64,000 nt of DNA, taken from the NCBI GenBank assembly GCA_021014325.1, contig CM037472.1, positions 22,491,063-22,555,062 of the forward strand. The letters run 5' to 3'. The translations under genes and the position numbers were made by a program. This DNA comes from Plazaster borealis (lineage: Eukaryota > Echinodermata > Asteroidea > Forcipulatida > Labidiasteridae). The notes under the pieces are model-generated. The model worked only from the letters and a program-made list of their open reading frames with translations. It did not search any database and was not told the DNA's origin. Within the stretch, counting starts at the first letter, position 1, and each line of letters begins with the position of its first letter. This document shows, piece by piece, positions 13,301-23,777 of the stretch.

Positions 13301-16300
13301 GCATTTGGGTTCTATTAGTGTACAGTGTACGACTCTGAAGCACACAAAATTACAGGTTCAAGAGAAACAAATACTTGTCTAGTGTTCTAAGACTTTAATT
13401 CTCTCACGTGACTACTACTAACGGAACAGATATAAAACAGACTCCAAAACAGACCCCTGTAAATAAAGAGTAAATAGAAAACAAGGGTTTAGAATACACA
13501 CATTAAATTATCATAAAAACTGAGCTACACACAGTACACTGTAGTTCAGAGGTCACTTTGAGAATAACCTTCATTGAGAATAAAAACAACTCATAAAGCT
13601 GTCATTCTTACATAATGAGTGATAAATTACTCGCAAAACTTGGAAAGTTAGACCTTTGTCCTTGTCCTCAGTACCAGGACTCACACATGGATTTATACAG
13701 TCATAACAAAGCCCAGTAAGGCCTTGTGTCGCCATGGTTACACTTTTTGGACTAGGGTGTAGTGTGCTACAACCAATATAAACAACATTCTAACCACAAC
13801 ATAAGGTAATTTGATTCAACAAATCAAAATCAAAACCATTTCTCTCAAAATAGAGTTTAACTGTAAAACACCTTAGAAAATACTCTGGGTTACTGAAAGT
13901 GCACAACAAAATATGAATAATCAAATAAACTGAACAAGTTACAAGCTAACCTGAACACTCTCAGCAACAACTTTAACTCTTCCTACATGAACACTCCCAT
14001 CAGCATCATGCTCTGGCTATAAGCTATAATTTATAATAAACAAGGAACATCTTATTAGTTAAACACAGCATTGGACATCTTAATTCATTTAACCTCATAG
14101 CAGATTAATTTAGCATTTCCACTGAAATGGAACCAAACAGATCAATTTAGTTTGACTTCAGGAACATAGTTATAATTCTTTGGGATTAAACTATGAATAA
14201 AAAAGGTTCTTTTGAAACATACTCGAAAAGATAAGTGCTCTGACTGTAAAACAAATGCCATGAAGTAAATCACTAATAGAATGACGTTAAACCTTTTTTT
14301 AACTTGTGACTCAATTAAATATAATAACAGATTAAAACAAGAAAATTGTCACAACTACAAATCTAACTTAAATATCAAAGATCAAAACTCACCCTGAGAT
14401 GTGGCTATGAAGATTGCTCTATCTCTACGCTCAGATGTAGCAATTGATGCAAAAGGCTCACCAATTCAGAATGACTTTTGACTCTCTGTGCAACACCTTA
14501 TAAACCCTAACTATCTGCTGGTCAACGACGCCAGACCAATCTCTGATTGGTTAATTACCGAAGAACATTGAATATTTATAATGTCTAAAGTTGTCTCAAA
14601 TGTTGCCATTGGTCAATCCGTAATGTATTTTGCATAGATCACCAATTCTGGGGTTGTGTAACTGAAGATTTTGCTGACTGGGGAAAATCTTTCAGGAGCT
14701 CAATTTGACCTTAAGAGTTGATTGTTTCATCCTTCAAGGGGCACTAAACTATGCAATCCAACCCAAAAATAACTGTGAAGGCTGTGGGAAAGTTCCCTTA
14801 AAACAATGAAATACAGGGGAATTATGAAGGACTGCATGGCTCATCATCTTAAGATTATTTACTTTGGTCAGCAATTCTGTGAACAATTTAGGCTTTCTAT
14901 TAAACATATTAAAGGAGGGCAATTTCTATTTCCCGACATTATGATTAAACATTTTCTTTTAAGTGAAAATAAGCAGGATACCAGTCACAGATGGTACATG
15001 TGATATGGTATTTTGGCTAGTAACCAAATTCTGGTAGCATAATTATGTTGTGCTTAGCTGCATTTTGTGCTTAAGCAGCTCTATGCAGGGCCCGATTTTA
15101 TAGAGCCGCTTAAACAGTGATTTAAAATATTCTGCTTAGCAAAAATAAGCAGGATACCAGCCACAGACAGCACATGGTGACACAATTTTTTGGCTGGTAA
15201 CCTAAATTTGGTAAACAAAATTGTTTTATGCTTTGGTTACTTTTTGTGCTTAAGCAGCTGTGGAAATTGGCATTTCAGCCCCAAGGAAAAATTAAGGTGT
15301 TTCTTAGGTAATTTTATGAATTTGACATTCAGTGAGTTTTCAAATGTGAATAATAATTACTTTCAAACCAATGCTGTACTTATTCACAACAATTCTCAGA
15401 AAATGTTGATTCGGGATGGATCATTTGAAATAGATGTATCTTTTTTGTTTTTACCTGAAATGAATCCATTGTTTAACAAACACTTGTATTTATGTTATTA
15501 AACTGTGAACTCTGCAGAGGGCAGTGGTGGGGGACGCAATGAAATATCAAGCCTTAACTTGGACAGCTCTCTTGCTGGTAGGTTATCAAATTTCTCTAAT
15601 CTCTGTAAGCTAATAACAATCATCATAATAATATTTATATATAGCACTTTTGTCTAGGACTGTTTCAATGTGCTTGTTTTTCTTTGTATTTTTTTTCAGA
15701 AAAATTGTTTGTCGAATGAAAAAGGAGGCACGATATCCTTCCTACTTTAGTCTAATGATCTCCCTTTTTTTGTTTATTATTAATAATAATAGTGGCTTCT
15801 TATATAGCGCTCATATCCGTCACTCAGTGACGCTCAAGGCGATTCAACATTCAGTATTTTCCTGCAAGGTATTGGAGCTACGTTTTTGAAGTATGAGATC
15901 AATTCCTTTACACAGCACCATGTAATGGTTTACAAGGTGCTGTTTGCCCTTGGAAAAATCAGAAAAAATTGTGATTTACTATTAAACCCTAAACCATATG
16001 AACAATTAGGTCAGCCTTTGTACTGAAAAAAGATTTCCTACTTTTTTTCTCAAGGACCAAATATCCTGCCTGAATAGGGCCAGAATAAAAGGCTAGTCCT
16101 GTTGATGCTCGATTAGACAGAATATGATGGGGATATTCTGATGCACATTTTGTTCTCTCTCCTGTCTCTTTATCTCATTAGCTGATAATGGAGTGAGTGC
16201 TCAACTTGCCCATAATCTCATCCAGGCCAGCATTGATGTAACGCTCCTCCACTCAAGACATCCAACCACTGCCACCCTCAAACTGGTATGTCACTATTTC

Positions 16301-18372
16301 TAGGCACTCATTTTTTAAGCACAACATTCACACTAAAAACAAAAAGGAATTTTGAAAAGTTTTAATTGAAATTTTTGAGGTAGGGTCATAGATTGGTAAA
16401 TACTCAAAAAATTATTGACCATAAAAACTTACTCGGTGAGAAGCACTGCAGCTGTAAATAGTGGAGACTATTTTGTGAAAGGATTCGCTTCAAAGTAATA
16501 TGGTTTGGATAATTTTTCACCCAAAAACATTTGAATCTGAGAAATGATTCATGGATGAATCGTTTCTGAGATTTCTGAGGGTTTGTGTCCGTTTGAGAAT
16601 TGCTGCGACCAGAGATGCGGTTGGTACCCACTGTCACCTCGCTAAACGTGGATGGATTCAACGTTCTTGTGAAAATACCATGACAGTGTTTTTGATGTTT
16701 CCTCAGCAAGTAGAAACTGTATTCAGCTGAAACTTTCACATGTAACTTTTATTGTAACTTTCTTGATCATTTTGCCTATAAATCAGCATTATGCTGACAA
16801 AAACCAGTCTATGACCCTACCTTTAAGAAAAGTGCACACAGGGTAAAATGGCTGAAGAATCCACAGGGAACATTATGTGGCGATTTTAGCAGAAAACAAT
16901 CTGTGAGGTTAAGCTATAACCAAGTTAAGTCAAACAAATCATTTAACAGATTTTTGGAAGGTTCACATCTTCTTCCTGTTTTTTATTAGTTGCTTCAAGA
17001 CGTTTCTGAGATGGTTGGACAGGCTGATGGCATCGCTGATGAAATAGACAGAGTTAGCTACAGACATGTGGTCACACTCAATGGGACAAAGTAAGTCAAG
17101 TCACATTTCTATTGAACATCTTCATCAAAATTGCTATTTGTTCAAGTTTGATTGATCAAATCCATTTGTTTCGATCATTCAAATGTGCTGTGTTGACTCT
17201 AAAAAGGTTTAAGTTGAAGTTGACCGAAACAGAAAAGTTGACTGATAAATTTTGATAAATATTTCCTGATATTTTCTTTCTTTGAGTGTGACTGTTGAGT
17301 TTTCTAATCTGGACGCAATGGTTAAGTTTTGGGTGACGTTCGGTCTTCGGCCTGGTAGCTACCCCTTTGGCGTCATCTCAACTGACTTCAAGCACAAAAT
17401 CGGAATACTGAAGTAAGTCCTGTTAAATTCAACACATACTGTTGTTTCATTTGATCCGGCTGTGATCTCCAACGCTATTGCAAAGAGACTGTGCGATTTT
17501 AAGTGGTTGTGGCCTTATGCTCAGTCCTTTATCGCACGGCCACGACCCTGCCGGTCTTCAACTGCCATTTTTTTTTTATGAGAGAATCTCCCCGTCACAG
17601 ACAGGAAACATTTATTTCATACTGACTCAACAATAAGATACATACATTGTAGAAAAGCAAATAATTAATCAATACATGTGTATCACACTATATGATTTAA
17701 CTGAAAATTTATGTACATGAGTCAATATGTAGCAAGAAAGTGAAGCAAACAATGTTACTTTTGTTCTTTTCCCTATTTGACAGACAAAACAGACACACAC
17801 GTATATACAAGCTGACAGCTAAGACCAAACAAATATAACCGATTAAAAACAAAACAAAAAAACATTAGATTATGATGGCATTACAGATTTGTATCTAACA
17901 AGTAATGGTTAAGTTCCAGGTTTAAGGTCTTGAAAATGTACTAATTGTTACAGGTTGCTTAAAATTTATGGGAAAACTATTCCAATATTCTGTTCCTCGT
18001 TGCACAACACTATTTTTGTGAATGGAAGTTCTATTATAGTTGACATACAAATCCCCCTTTAATGCTTTATGAGTGCCATAAGAATGTATCGATGAAGCTA
18101 AAGTAAACTTTTCATTAAGATTGTCACCACTCTTTAAATTCCCTTAATAATATATTGTGTTCTTGTACATGATGTAGTTTGTATGTGGCATCTCAATGCA
18201 CAGAGAAAAAAACAAACCTTTTGAGTTCCTTTTTTTTTTTTTTTTTGTCAGGGAGGAAGACGTCAAAGAAGAGGTTTGTAAAGTGACACCTGGATTTGCA
18301 CACTTCAGTCGACTTGTTGAGAGTATAGACAGGATGATCGAGAGACTCGTACCCAGCTCTCCTACCCTCTGA
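217..18372 (+). CDS. KNL1: KNL1 (CASC5/Spc105) kinetochore scaffold, 5' partial
   Basis: Outer-kinetochore scaffold of the KMN network; it recruits BUB3-BUB1/BUBR1 through phosphorylated MELT repeats and joins the MIS12 complex through C-terminal RWD domains. Exons with matching phases and GT/AG borders: 217-4332, 5018-5190, 6110-6211, 7043-7152, 8249-8339, 9468-9584, 9726-9813, 10855-11008, 11699-11842, 12921-13021, 15518-15577, 16182-16285, 16990-17090, 17287-17412 and 18252-18372 (stop TGA). Together they give about 1,900 residues. Order: KI-like motifs, MELT array, coiled-coil exons (7043-11842), tandem RWD (12921-18372). The large reading frame opens at an ATG at 180, but TTTTAG at 211-216 is a splice acceptor, so the true start, and any N-terminal PP1-binding motifs, lie upstream. 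The 60-nt exon at 15518 is the least certain. Confidence 0.93.
4563..4920. mobile_element. TTAA MITE, family E
   Basis: A 358-bp element in a KNL1 intron with terminal inverted repeats AGGAACATTACAGAATTGGT and its reverse complement, flanked by TTAA at 4559-4562 and 4921-4924. No coding capacity is seen. This is a non-autonomous element with a piggyBac-like target-site duplication. Confidence 0.85.
5619..5938. mobile_element. TTAA MITE with CCCTTTAGAGACCAT ends
   Basis: Terminal inverted repeats CCCTTTAGAGACCAT / ATGGTCTCTAAAGG lie inside TTAA at 5619-5622 and 5935-5938. The CCC start and TTAA duplication fit a piggyBac-type non-autonomous element. It is in a KNL1 intron. Confidence 0.75.
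6225..6600. mobile_element. TTAA MITE, family F
   Basis: Ends GGTATTATACAGGATTGGTA and the inverted copy TACCAATCCTGTATAATACC, flanked by TTAA at 6221-6224 and 6601-6604. It begins only 13 bases downstream of the KNL1 exon end at 6211. A second, left-truncated copy is at 9854-10217. Confidence 0.85.
7187..7490. mobile_element. TTAA MITE, family B (3' truncated)
   Basis: Starts AGGTAGGGTCATAG after TTAA at 7183-7186. It matches the full-length copy at 16378-16822 in opposite orientation but lacks the far end. Confidence 0.75.
7510..7625. repeat. Foldback relative of the 49.2-kb hairpin
   Basis: AAGCCATTTCTGAATTAGTG and, about 80 bases on, the diverged inverse CACAAATTCAGACATGGCTT, with GGCTATGGCT / AGCCACAGCC inside. 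It resembles the hairpin at 49216-49352. Confidence 0.55.
7700..7885. repeat. Repeat with GAGCTGCCA ends
   Basis: Begins GCAGAGCTGCCAGCTCTCC and ends ATGTTGGCAGCTCTGC. It shares CTCCCTGATT blocks with an inverted copy at about 40385-40600. This is a non-autonomous element in a KNL1 intron. Confidence 0.6.
8464..8922 (-). mobile_element. tRNA-derived SINE, reverse orientation, interrupted
   Basis: A reverse-oriented SINE: the AT-rich tail (ATTATTAATAATACT) is at the left, and the tRNA-like head (TCATGACCGAGATACAAACC ... GACACGCCA) ends at 8922. It matches the SINE at 35214-35611. A foldback element (8646-8838) has inserted in the middle. Confidence 0.7.
8646..8838. mobile_element. Foldback hairpin element inside a SINE
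   Basis: Inverted arms of about 80 bp meet near 8740. The outer end GTCTTGGCCCAAGAC is present at both termini and the inner part contains TATAGCGCGCCCTCTTAC. The flanks CTAAGTGT (left) and CTAAGTGT (right) look like an 8-10 bp target-site duplication. The uninterrupted site is seen in the related SINE near 35491. Confidence 0.8.
9128..9322. mobile_element. Hairpin element, family C
   Basis: Starts GGGCTCAATTCCATAAAGCC and ends CTAAACAGCTTTATGAAA. This is a degenerate copy of the C family, whose ends read GGGCCCAATTTCATAGAGCT; the best copy is at 33913-34156. Confidence 0.65.
9854..10217. mobile_element. TTAA MITE, family F, second copy
   Basis: AGGATTGGTAGAGCTGACAA through GCAATACCT, then TTAA at 10218-10221. 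The left terminus is eroded. It is a close match to 6225-6600. Confidence 0.75.
10613..10838. repeat. Retroposon-like 3' tail with internal duplication
   Basis: TCGTGTTTTCT(T/G)TTATTG and the following TTTATCCATTAGTTTTGT occur twice, about 90 bases apart. After them come GCGCTTTGATGTGGCC and a TTATTATTG end, resembling the 3' tail of the SINE at 28391. It is probably a SINE/LINE 3' fragment. Confidence 0.5.
11910..12424. mobile_element. Chimeric TTAA MITE (family B left, family A right)
   Basis: The left part (AAGTAAGGGTCATAGGTTGG through the ACGAGGTGACAACGGG block) is family B. From about 12150 (ACGACTCCCTCTGAAG) to the end CAGTGCTTTTAA it is family A. The two families are joined in one element of about 0.5 kb in a KNL1 intron. 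Confidence 0.7.
12609..12703. repeat. Short foldback hairpin
   Basis: TTGGCTTGCGGTAACAC on the left and the inverted GTGTTACGGCAAGCCAA on the right, with further pairing inward (TGTGTATATCTA / TAGATTTACACA). This is a palindromic element of about 95 bp in a KNL1 intron. Confidence 0.75.
13200..14800. other. Unassigned intron sequence
   Basis: Part of the 2.5-kb KNL1 intron between 13021 and 15518. I see no exon, no long reading frame and no element I can name. The AT-rich composition and short repeats suggest old interspersed DNA. Confidence 0.5.
14930..15262. mobile_element. Two hairpin family C copies, adjacent
   Basis: A partial copy (AAGCAGGATACCAGTCACAG to TTAAGCAGCTCTATG) is followed directly by a fuller one (GGGCCCGATTTTATAGAGCC to TTAAGCAGCTGTGGAAATTGG). 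Both share the AAATAAGCAGGATACCAG internal block. Confidence 0.65.
15775..15950 (-). mobile_element. SINE fragment
   Basis: TTATTAATAATAATAGTGGC followed by TATATAGCGCTCATATCC, CTCAAGGCG and TTTACAAGGTGCTG, matching the tail half of the SINE at 35214-35611. The tRNA head is absent. Confidence 0.65.
16378..16822. mobile_element. TTAA MITE, family B, full length
   Basis: Ends AGGTAGGGTCATAGATTGGT and ACCAGTCTATGACCCTACCT, with TTAA at the right (16823-16826). About 445 bp with no coding capacity, in the KNL1 intron after exon 16182-16285. Confidence 0.8.
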
Positions 18373-21300
18373 GCAGGTTCAGTCAATAAATATCAGCTAA
18401 TGCTGTGAACCAACCTTAAAATGACTTCTCTGTTTCACTTTTAGATTGAATGAAGAATGTAACTGAATAAATAGTATTGTATTAATTGTATATTTGTAAG
18501 ATATTTAAGATTGCAGACAGTACAAGAGTGCACTGCATCAGTGTTATTGTATGCACCCAAAAGTTGTGGGGTTAAATTCTATCGCATGGTACGACTCTAT
18601 GTAGTTGGATAGTTGAAAAACCTGTTTTATCAGCGTGTCACTTTATTAGTTTGTATGTAAATTGTCACCACACTCTCTACCATGTTAACTGGATATTGGT
18701 GTCTTTTTTGTGTCCAACTCCCCTTTGATAAGAAATTGTCATCGTTTTCTTGAATTATTTCCAATGCTTGAGTCAAGATATGTGGTAACTACTCCATGAC
18801 CTTATCAGCTCATCAGAGGCAAATGTCATGGCACTGCTTACCGCAGAATTCTGCACCGACATCCTACAGAATCACATACTTTACAGAGTGCCGTAAGCAC
18901 AGAATTCTCTGGCTAGCAGCGCCATGAAATTTGGCTTATTATCTTGTAGACGAGAACAAGTTGAAAATGCTTTCAAATGAAATTTTTGATCAGTAGCGAA
19001 CAGGGTGTGGAAAATGTTGAACAGTAGTACGGTTCAAAATTCACATCGGGTACCCGGCCCTAAAATTACCCGTGGCATGGATGCTCAGTGCTAAACAGTA
19101 CTGAATTGTACTAATGTACCGAGACTTCAAATTTGGTTTAAAAACAATTTATAAAGTATGAATGTACTTCAGGCTCAATTTACAGACTTTACCAGGCCTG
19201 ATGCTTCGTTTTTGAAAGTGTAAGGGCACCAAGGCGTTTTCTCCTTGGTAAAGGGCACCTCTATGAGGAAACCTGTAAATTTCTATTGAAACATTTCGAG
19301 GGGCACCAAGGCAATTACCAGGGTCAATGGAGGCAATTGCCTCCTTGAAGTATCAGGCCTACTATACTTTACTGTAAGCTTGTGCAATTTGGTAGAACTG
19401 CTGATCTTGCACTGTAACTTTAAATCTGATTTGGGGAACAACCATAATTGGGAAAACATAGGTTTATATGAAATATTATTTATATTGTTGGAAGGTAGTG
19501 CATTCTGCCCTACCAGCCAGGCTCTTAGTTGATGATACCCATGCCTACATCCTTACGGACTGTGAAGGGATTAACCCTGTTTCAACCCTAGGAGTAGGTG
19601 GCAACGTGCCCCTGCAGGGCCCTGGTGACAGTTGATTTGGGTCAACAGCCCAAATCAGTTAAGTGTAGCCCTCACCTTGAAGTGGCCGTCCGGCCTTGTG
19701 AGTTGTGCGATATCTCATAATAAAAAAAAATTTAAAAAAATGAAATGTTGTGAGCCAAGCCGATGTTTATGATTATTCCACACCTCATTGATTCTCCATC
19801 CTGGTTGTCTGCCAGGATCTCACATGGTATTTACCGATACAGGCTAGTACCCGAACAGTGAACAGTGAACTAGTCGCATGTTAAGTTGCAACACGCACAC
19901 TATTTGGCACCACAAGGCACTATACTTAACAATTTCTGTAAGACCTGGCCTAATTTCATAGAGCTGCTTAATGGCTCATTTTGTGCTGACTGCGCGAGTT
20001 TCCATTTCATAGTGCTACTAACTATAAGTACACGAAAAGGCATGCTAACCTTCCGGTGCTTACTACATGAAAATGAATGACGTAACAATGCAAATCCATG
20101 GTGAACGCCCAAGCCGTCTGCCTCATTTTCTTGCTGTTCCTGCGAAATACGCTTACGCTAAAGCAAACTATTCTGCGATAGTTAGCACAAAAATTTGCTT
20201 ACCGTTAAGCAGCGCTATGAAATTGGCCCCTACACCCAGCTGTATAGCCCCCCTTTACAGGTTGCCCTCAGCCTTGCAACTTAGCATACTCTTATGTAGA
20301 CCATGCCAGATATGAGACAGAGGATGTTCCCATATTTTAACACACTCTTCCCCTTGTGCGGAGGTACCCCCCTTAAAATCCTCTAAAGAATTTCTGAGAT
20401 TCCCAGAACACAATGAAGACACAATAACATGGGGGTAACACCATGCCACATATGGAGCATGAAATGTCCTTTTATAGTAATTAACAGACCCTCACTAGTG
20501 CTCGCATAACCAGTCAATGTATGTATAATAGATGTATGATATGGGTGTACAAAACATGAGCGTGGTAAATGAAAGTTTTTGTGAAAAAGAAATATTGTTC
20601 ATTATTCTGATAAAAGATGATTGATTTTAATAATTGGAGGCATATAATGAGCACACGGTGCCTTATTGTAAATACAATTCATTTTATTCCTATATTTTGC
20701 AAAGCTAACAAAATAAACTTAAATAAACAATGTGAAAAGTGTAACAATTTAAACAAATTCAAATTAGAATTGAATTACATGTACATGCAGTTACTTGATA
20801 TTTACAAACTAGTTTTTTGGAAGTTTACATATAGTGGTTGGTTGTCCAAACATGTATTTAAGAGGATAAAAAATAAATGGTGTGAAAATAAACTTTCCTT
20901 TGTCTGAAAATAATTCAAGTGGTCCAGGTCTTTTTACTCTACAATAAAACAAATAATTATTACTTATTGAAAGTATGTTATGTGGGTTTAAAGGTGATTC
21001 TTGTCTTCAAGAACAGCACCTAAACAAATTGTTACAACAAAACTTGCAGAAATTTTGTGAAATCATCTGTGCGAAGAGCCTGTTGACATCTGTATTTTTA
21101 ATTTGCTTTGAACGGTAAATTTCTCTCTAGAGAGATATTTGGTCAGCAAAAAATTTTTTTCTCCACACTGCCACCTGGGAGGGTGGGTTCTTTACCCACC
21201 AAGATCGAAATTGAAGTTGAACAGTAATTGCTAAATTTAATGATTCTCAGGGTTGCTTTGACACACTTTAATTTCTTGCATGAATCCCCCCCCCCAAATA

Positions 21301-21760
21301 GGTGGTAAAATAATTCCCAATGAGTTCATTTTAGTCTACACACTTTATGAATTGAAGTCATCCAACTGCCATCTTATAAGTAAACTGATGATGAAACAAT
21401 GGAAATGCACAGACTTGTAAGCACGGCGCACAGGATTGGCCAATGGACAACCTCCTTCTGACCTCTAGGCGAGGGCGCCCTACTCAGATGACGTCATTTG
21501 CATAAGGTCTGTCATGTTTCAATTGGGCTCAGCCTGTGTGAACTAGGCATAAGCTGTAGTAAGCCTTCTAACACTGTTTGAAAAATCTCTGTATCTTTAC
21601 TGTAAGTTGCAGTTGTACTCATGAACGGAAAAACACAGTAGTTTGCACAAAACATATGTAATAAAATTACAAAATCCCATGATTGAGTGCAAAGCTTAAG
21701 ATCAATTTGCATAATTAAATAACACTGTTTTACCCGAACACGCTAGTTCTTGCAAACGAA
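18373..21760. other. Intergenic, KNL1 to SPMIP10
   Basis: No gene supported. It contains a repeat at about 19190-19375 (GGGCACCAAGGC blocks, GGAGGCAATTGCCTCC) that recurs inverted at 40650-40820, a poly(A)-ended unit at about 19500-19745 that may be a retroposon, and a family C hairpin copy at about 19945-20228 (TTTCATAGAGCTGCTTAA ... TTAAGCAGCGCTATGAAATT). The remainder is AT-rich with no recognisable feature. Confidence 0.6.
18385..18471 (+). terminator. KNL1 candidate polyadenylation signals
   Basis: AATAAA occurs at 18385-18390, 13 bases after the stop codon, and again at 18466-18471. Either could direct KNL1 3'-end formation; the second would give a more usual 3'UTR of about 110-120 bases. 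Confidence 0.6.
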
Positions 21761-23364
21761 CTACTGCGTTTCGTTAAAATCGTCCCTTCTGAACATGAGA
21801 CTACTTTGGTACTTGGACTGTGAGGTATGGAACTCTGGTCTGAGCGCTGTGTAGCGATCCAGAGCTGGTCTTTTGGATTCACAACGTTGACGTGGCTCTA
21901 CTTCATTCATCCTCTCCCTCTTGTCCAAGAAAAGGCTTTCATCGTGAGGACCCTTGGGAATTATTCCACTGACTTCACAGTTCTGGAAAAAGAAGTTAGA
22001 ATTTATCAGTTTAAAGCTGCAAACAAGTTCGAGAGTCCAGAGGGATATTTTTCTTGGCAAACAAGTTCACAGCTGGTGCATCCATTGGTAAAGGAACTAT
22101 TTTAATATGTAAAATAAGTATTGGAAAACACAGACTTAAAACACAGACTCAAAACATTTGTGACAGAGTATTTTGCAGGGCAGCTGTTAAAAGCAAATGA
22201 AGCACACATAAAACATGTCCCCATTGTATGTTTTACTCAAAAGTAAGTGTCATTTAAAATAAATGTGATGAAATGTAAATCAGTAAAAAAAAAATCAAAC
22301 AATTGTTCTCTTTTTTTTTAAGCGACATTGATCTCTTAACCCTAAAGCCAGTTTCAGACCTTTTTGTCAGCAACAACTCTCACATTTTTTGAGATTAATG
22401 TTCATAGTTATTTCTGGCAACATGACAAAGATGTTCGCTGAGTGATGAAGGTCTATTTTTAGACAGGTCTAATCATACCTTCATGATTAATTCTCTGTTT
22501 CTCATGTCGTTTGTCCATTCTGGTACGTATCTCCTGGGGATGACTGGATGAAGCTTGGAGAATTCAGGAATACTGCAAATAACAAGGAGGGGGACAGTAC
22601 TCTGTGATCTTTGTCACTGAATTATGCAAACTCCTACAGCATGATTTATACATGAAAATTAGAGGCAATGCTTGCTTGGTTTCAGGAGTATTGGATGAAA
22701 TTAATCATAAGGCCACATAAAACAAAAAAATTGTTGATCGTCCCCGCCCAACCCTACGAAAACCTGCGACCACATTTCTTTTTTTCATAAAAAAACGGTC
22801 TTTTCAATGATCTTTTCAGTCAAATTTGGCTCCCAGATTGTTCAGCTGATATTTTTTTCAAAATCCATAAGTTGGAAATACATGTTTGAAGAAATGTTAT
22901 TCATGTTGGCAAAAACAAGAACAATTCTTCAAATATTTACTAAGGCTACACTGTGTTTTAGTTTTTTAGAAAATTTTAACAGAAAATGTCATCTAGGAGT
23001 TAAATGGGTTAAACAAACAATTAGAAACACCAAAATCACACAAACCATCTGTTTTATATAGTGATTGTTGTGATGATTTCTTCATTCTTTATTTCATATT
23101 TTGCCATGTAAAAAACAAAAACAAAAATGCCCTCCCCCCTTTTTTCCCTCAAAAAAGGACATAAACTGTTAACCACACATCAGGCAATTTCGACCTTAAC
23201 CAATTGACTAACTTGAAAGTCACAATTTTAGTAAACACACATTATTTTGTTGTCATTGTAGGTCTACTGTGTAGACTGGTGTTCGCTACGCCGTACCGAA
23301 CCGCACGACTACCGGCGAGAGTGGGGAGCACTCCTTCCTTGTTCCTCCAGCATGTCCAGTCCAT
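21761..23364 (-). CDS. SPMIP10: Sperm microtubule inner protein 10 (TEX43-like)
   Basis: In mammals this is a small inner-lumen protein of sperm axonemal doublet microtubules. Three minus-strand exons: 23297-23364 (ATG; proposed), 22479-22572 and 21761-21982 (stop TAG). Phases agree, giving about 127 residues, close to the mammalian length. Exon 2 encodes HPVIPRRYVPEWTNDMRNRE and exon 3 begins NCEVSGIIPKGPHDESLFLD. These line up, from my memory of human SPMIP10, with IPRRYVMPWKENM, EVCGIHTGPLEDSLFL and the C-terminal SRYQS (here SKYQSS). Exons 2 and 3 are well supported by splice sites and family match. Exon 1 rests only on an open ATG frame with a weak donor (CG|gtacgg). The gene is head-to-head with the Arg/Ser-rich gene. 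Confidence 0.75.
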
Positions 23365-23777
23365 GGGGGGAGGTAGTCAGGATTGACTTTCGATTTTGAT
23401 CATCAGTCTATTATATTATATTAAATCTAGCTTACCTCATATTTTTCCTGTTCTGTTGTGCTCGATTTTGATCAGTCATTATGTCTAGTCTAGCTGTTGG
23501 AATCGACTGAAAAATGCTGCTGTAGGGTGTAGTGTGTTGTCGCGATGTGCATGCTAAGCAGCTGATTTAGAGAGCCCGGTCAGCGTCAAGCAGCAGTTGC
23601 CATGACAAGGGTAAAGGTCAAATCTGGACGCGCAGCACTCTGCTGGTCTTCCTCTGCGCTAAGACGTTTACCGACGACGGGGTTGGACACACTATTGTCA
23701 ATAGAGGGCTCACGTGGCGAATGTTGTTAAAATTGCTGTTAGTGTTATCGCATCGGGAAATCGTCAAACGAAAAGCA
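23365..23777. promoter_or_regulatory. Shared divergent promoter interval
   Basis: About 410 bases separate the proposed SPMIP10 ATG (minus) from the Arg/Ser-rich gene ATG (plus). No TATA box is convincing on either strand near the starts. The segment 23530-23700 is richer in G+C and CpG than its surroundings. This is inferred from gene layout only. Confidence 0.45.

Larger units (their letters stand above)
12921..18372 (+). other. KNL1: KNL1 C-terminal tandem RWD region (exons)
   Basis: Six exons (12921-13021, 15518-15577, 16182-16285, 16990-17090, 17287-17412, 18252-18372) encode the RWD-like end. The segment LVFTFLEESLVFVIKLGK matches the first strand pair of the human RWD-N. VTVEFSNLDAMVKFWVTF matches the RWD-C strand region, and VTPGFAHFSRLVESIDRM the last helix. 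In human this domain pair binds the NSL1 C-terminal tail; the NSL1 gene is at 40937-47076 in this window. Confidence 0.85.

Noticed and set aside
20617..20907. 96-codon frame in the intergenic region
   Set aside because: Asn/Lys/Ile-rich translation of AT-rich DNA with no supporting motif or splice sites.
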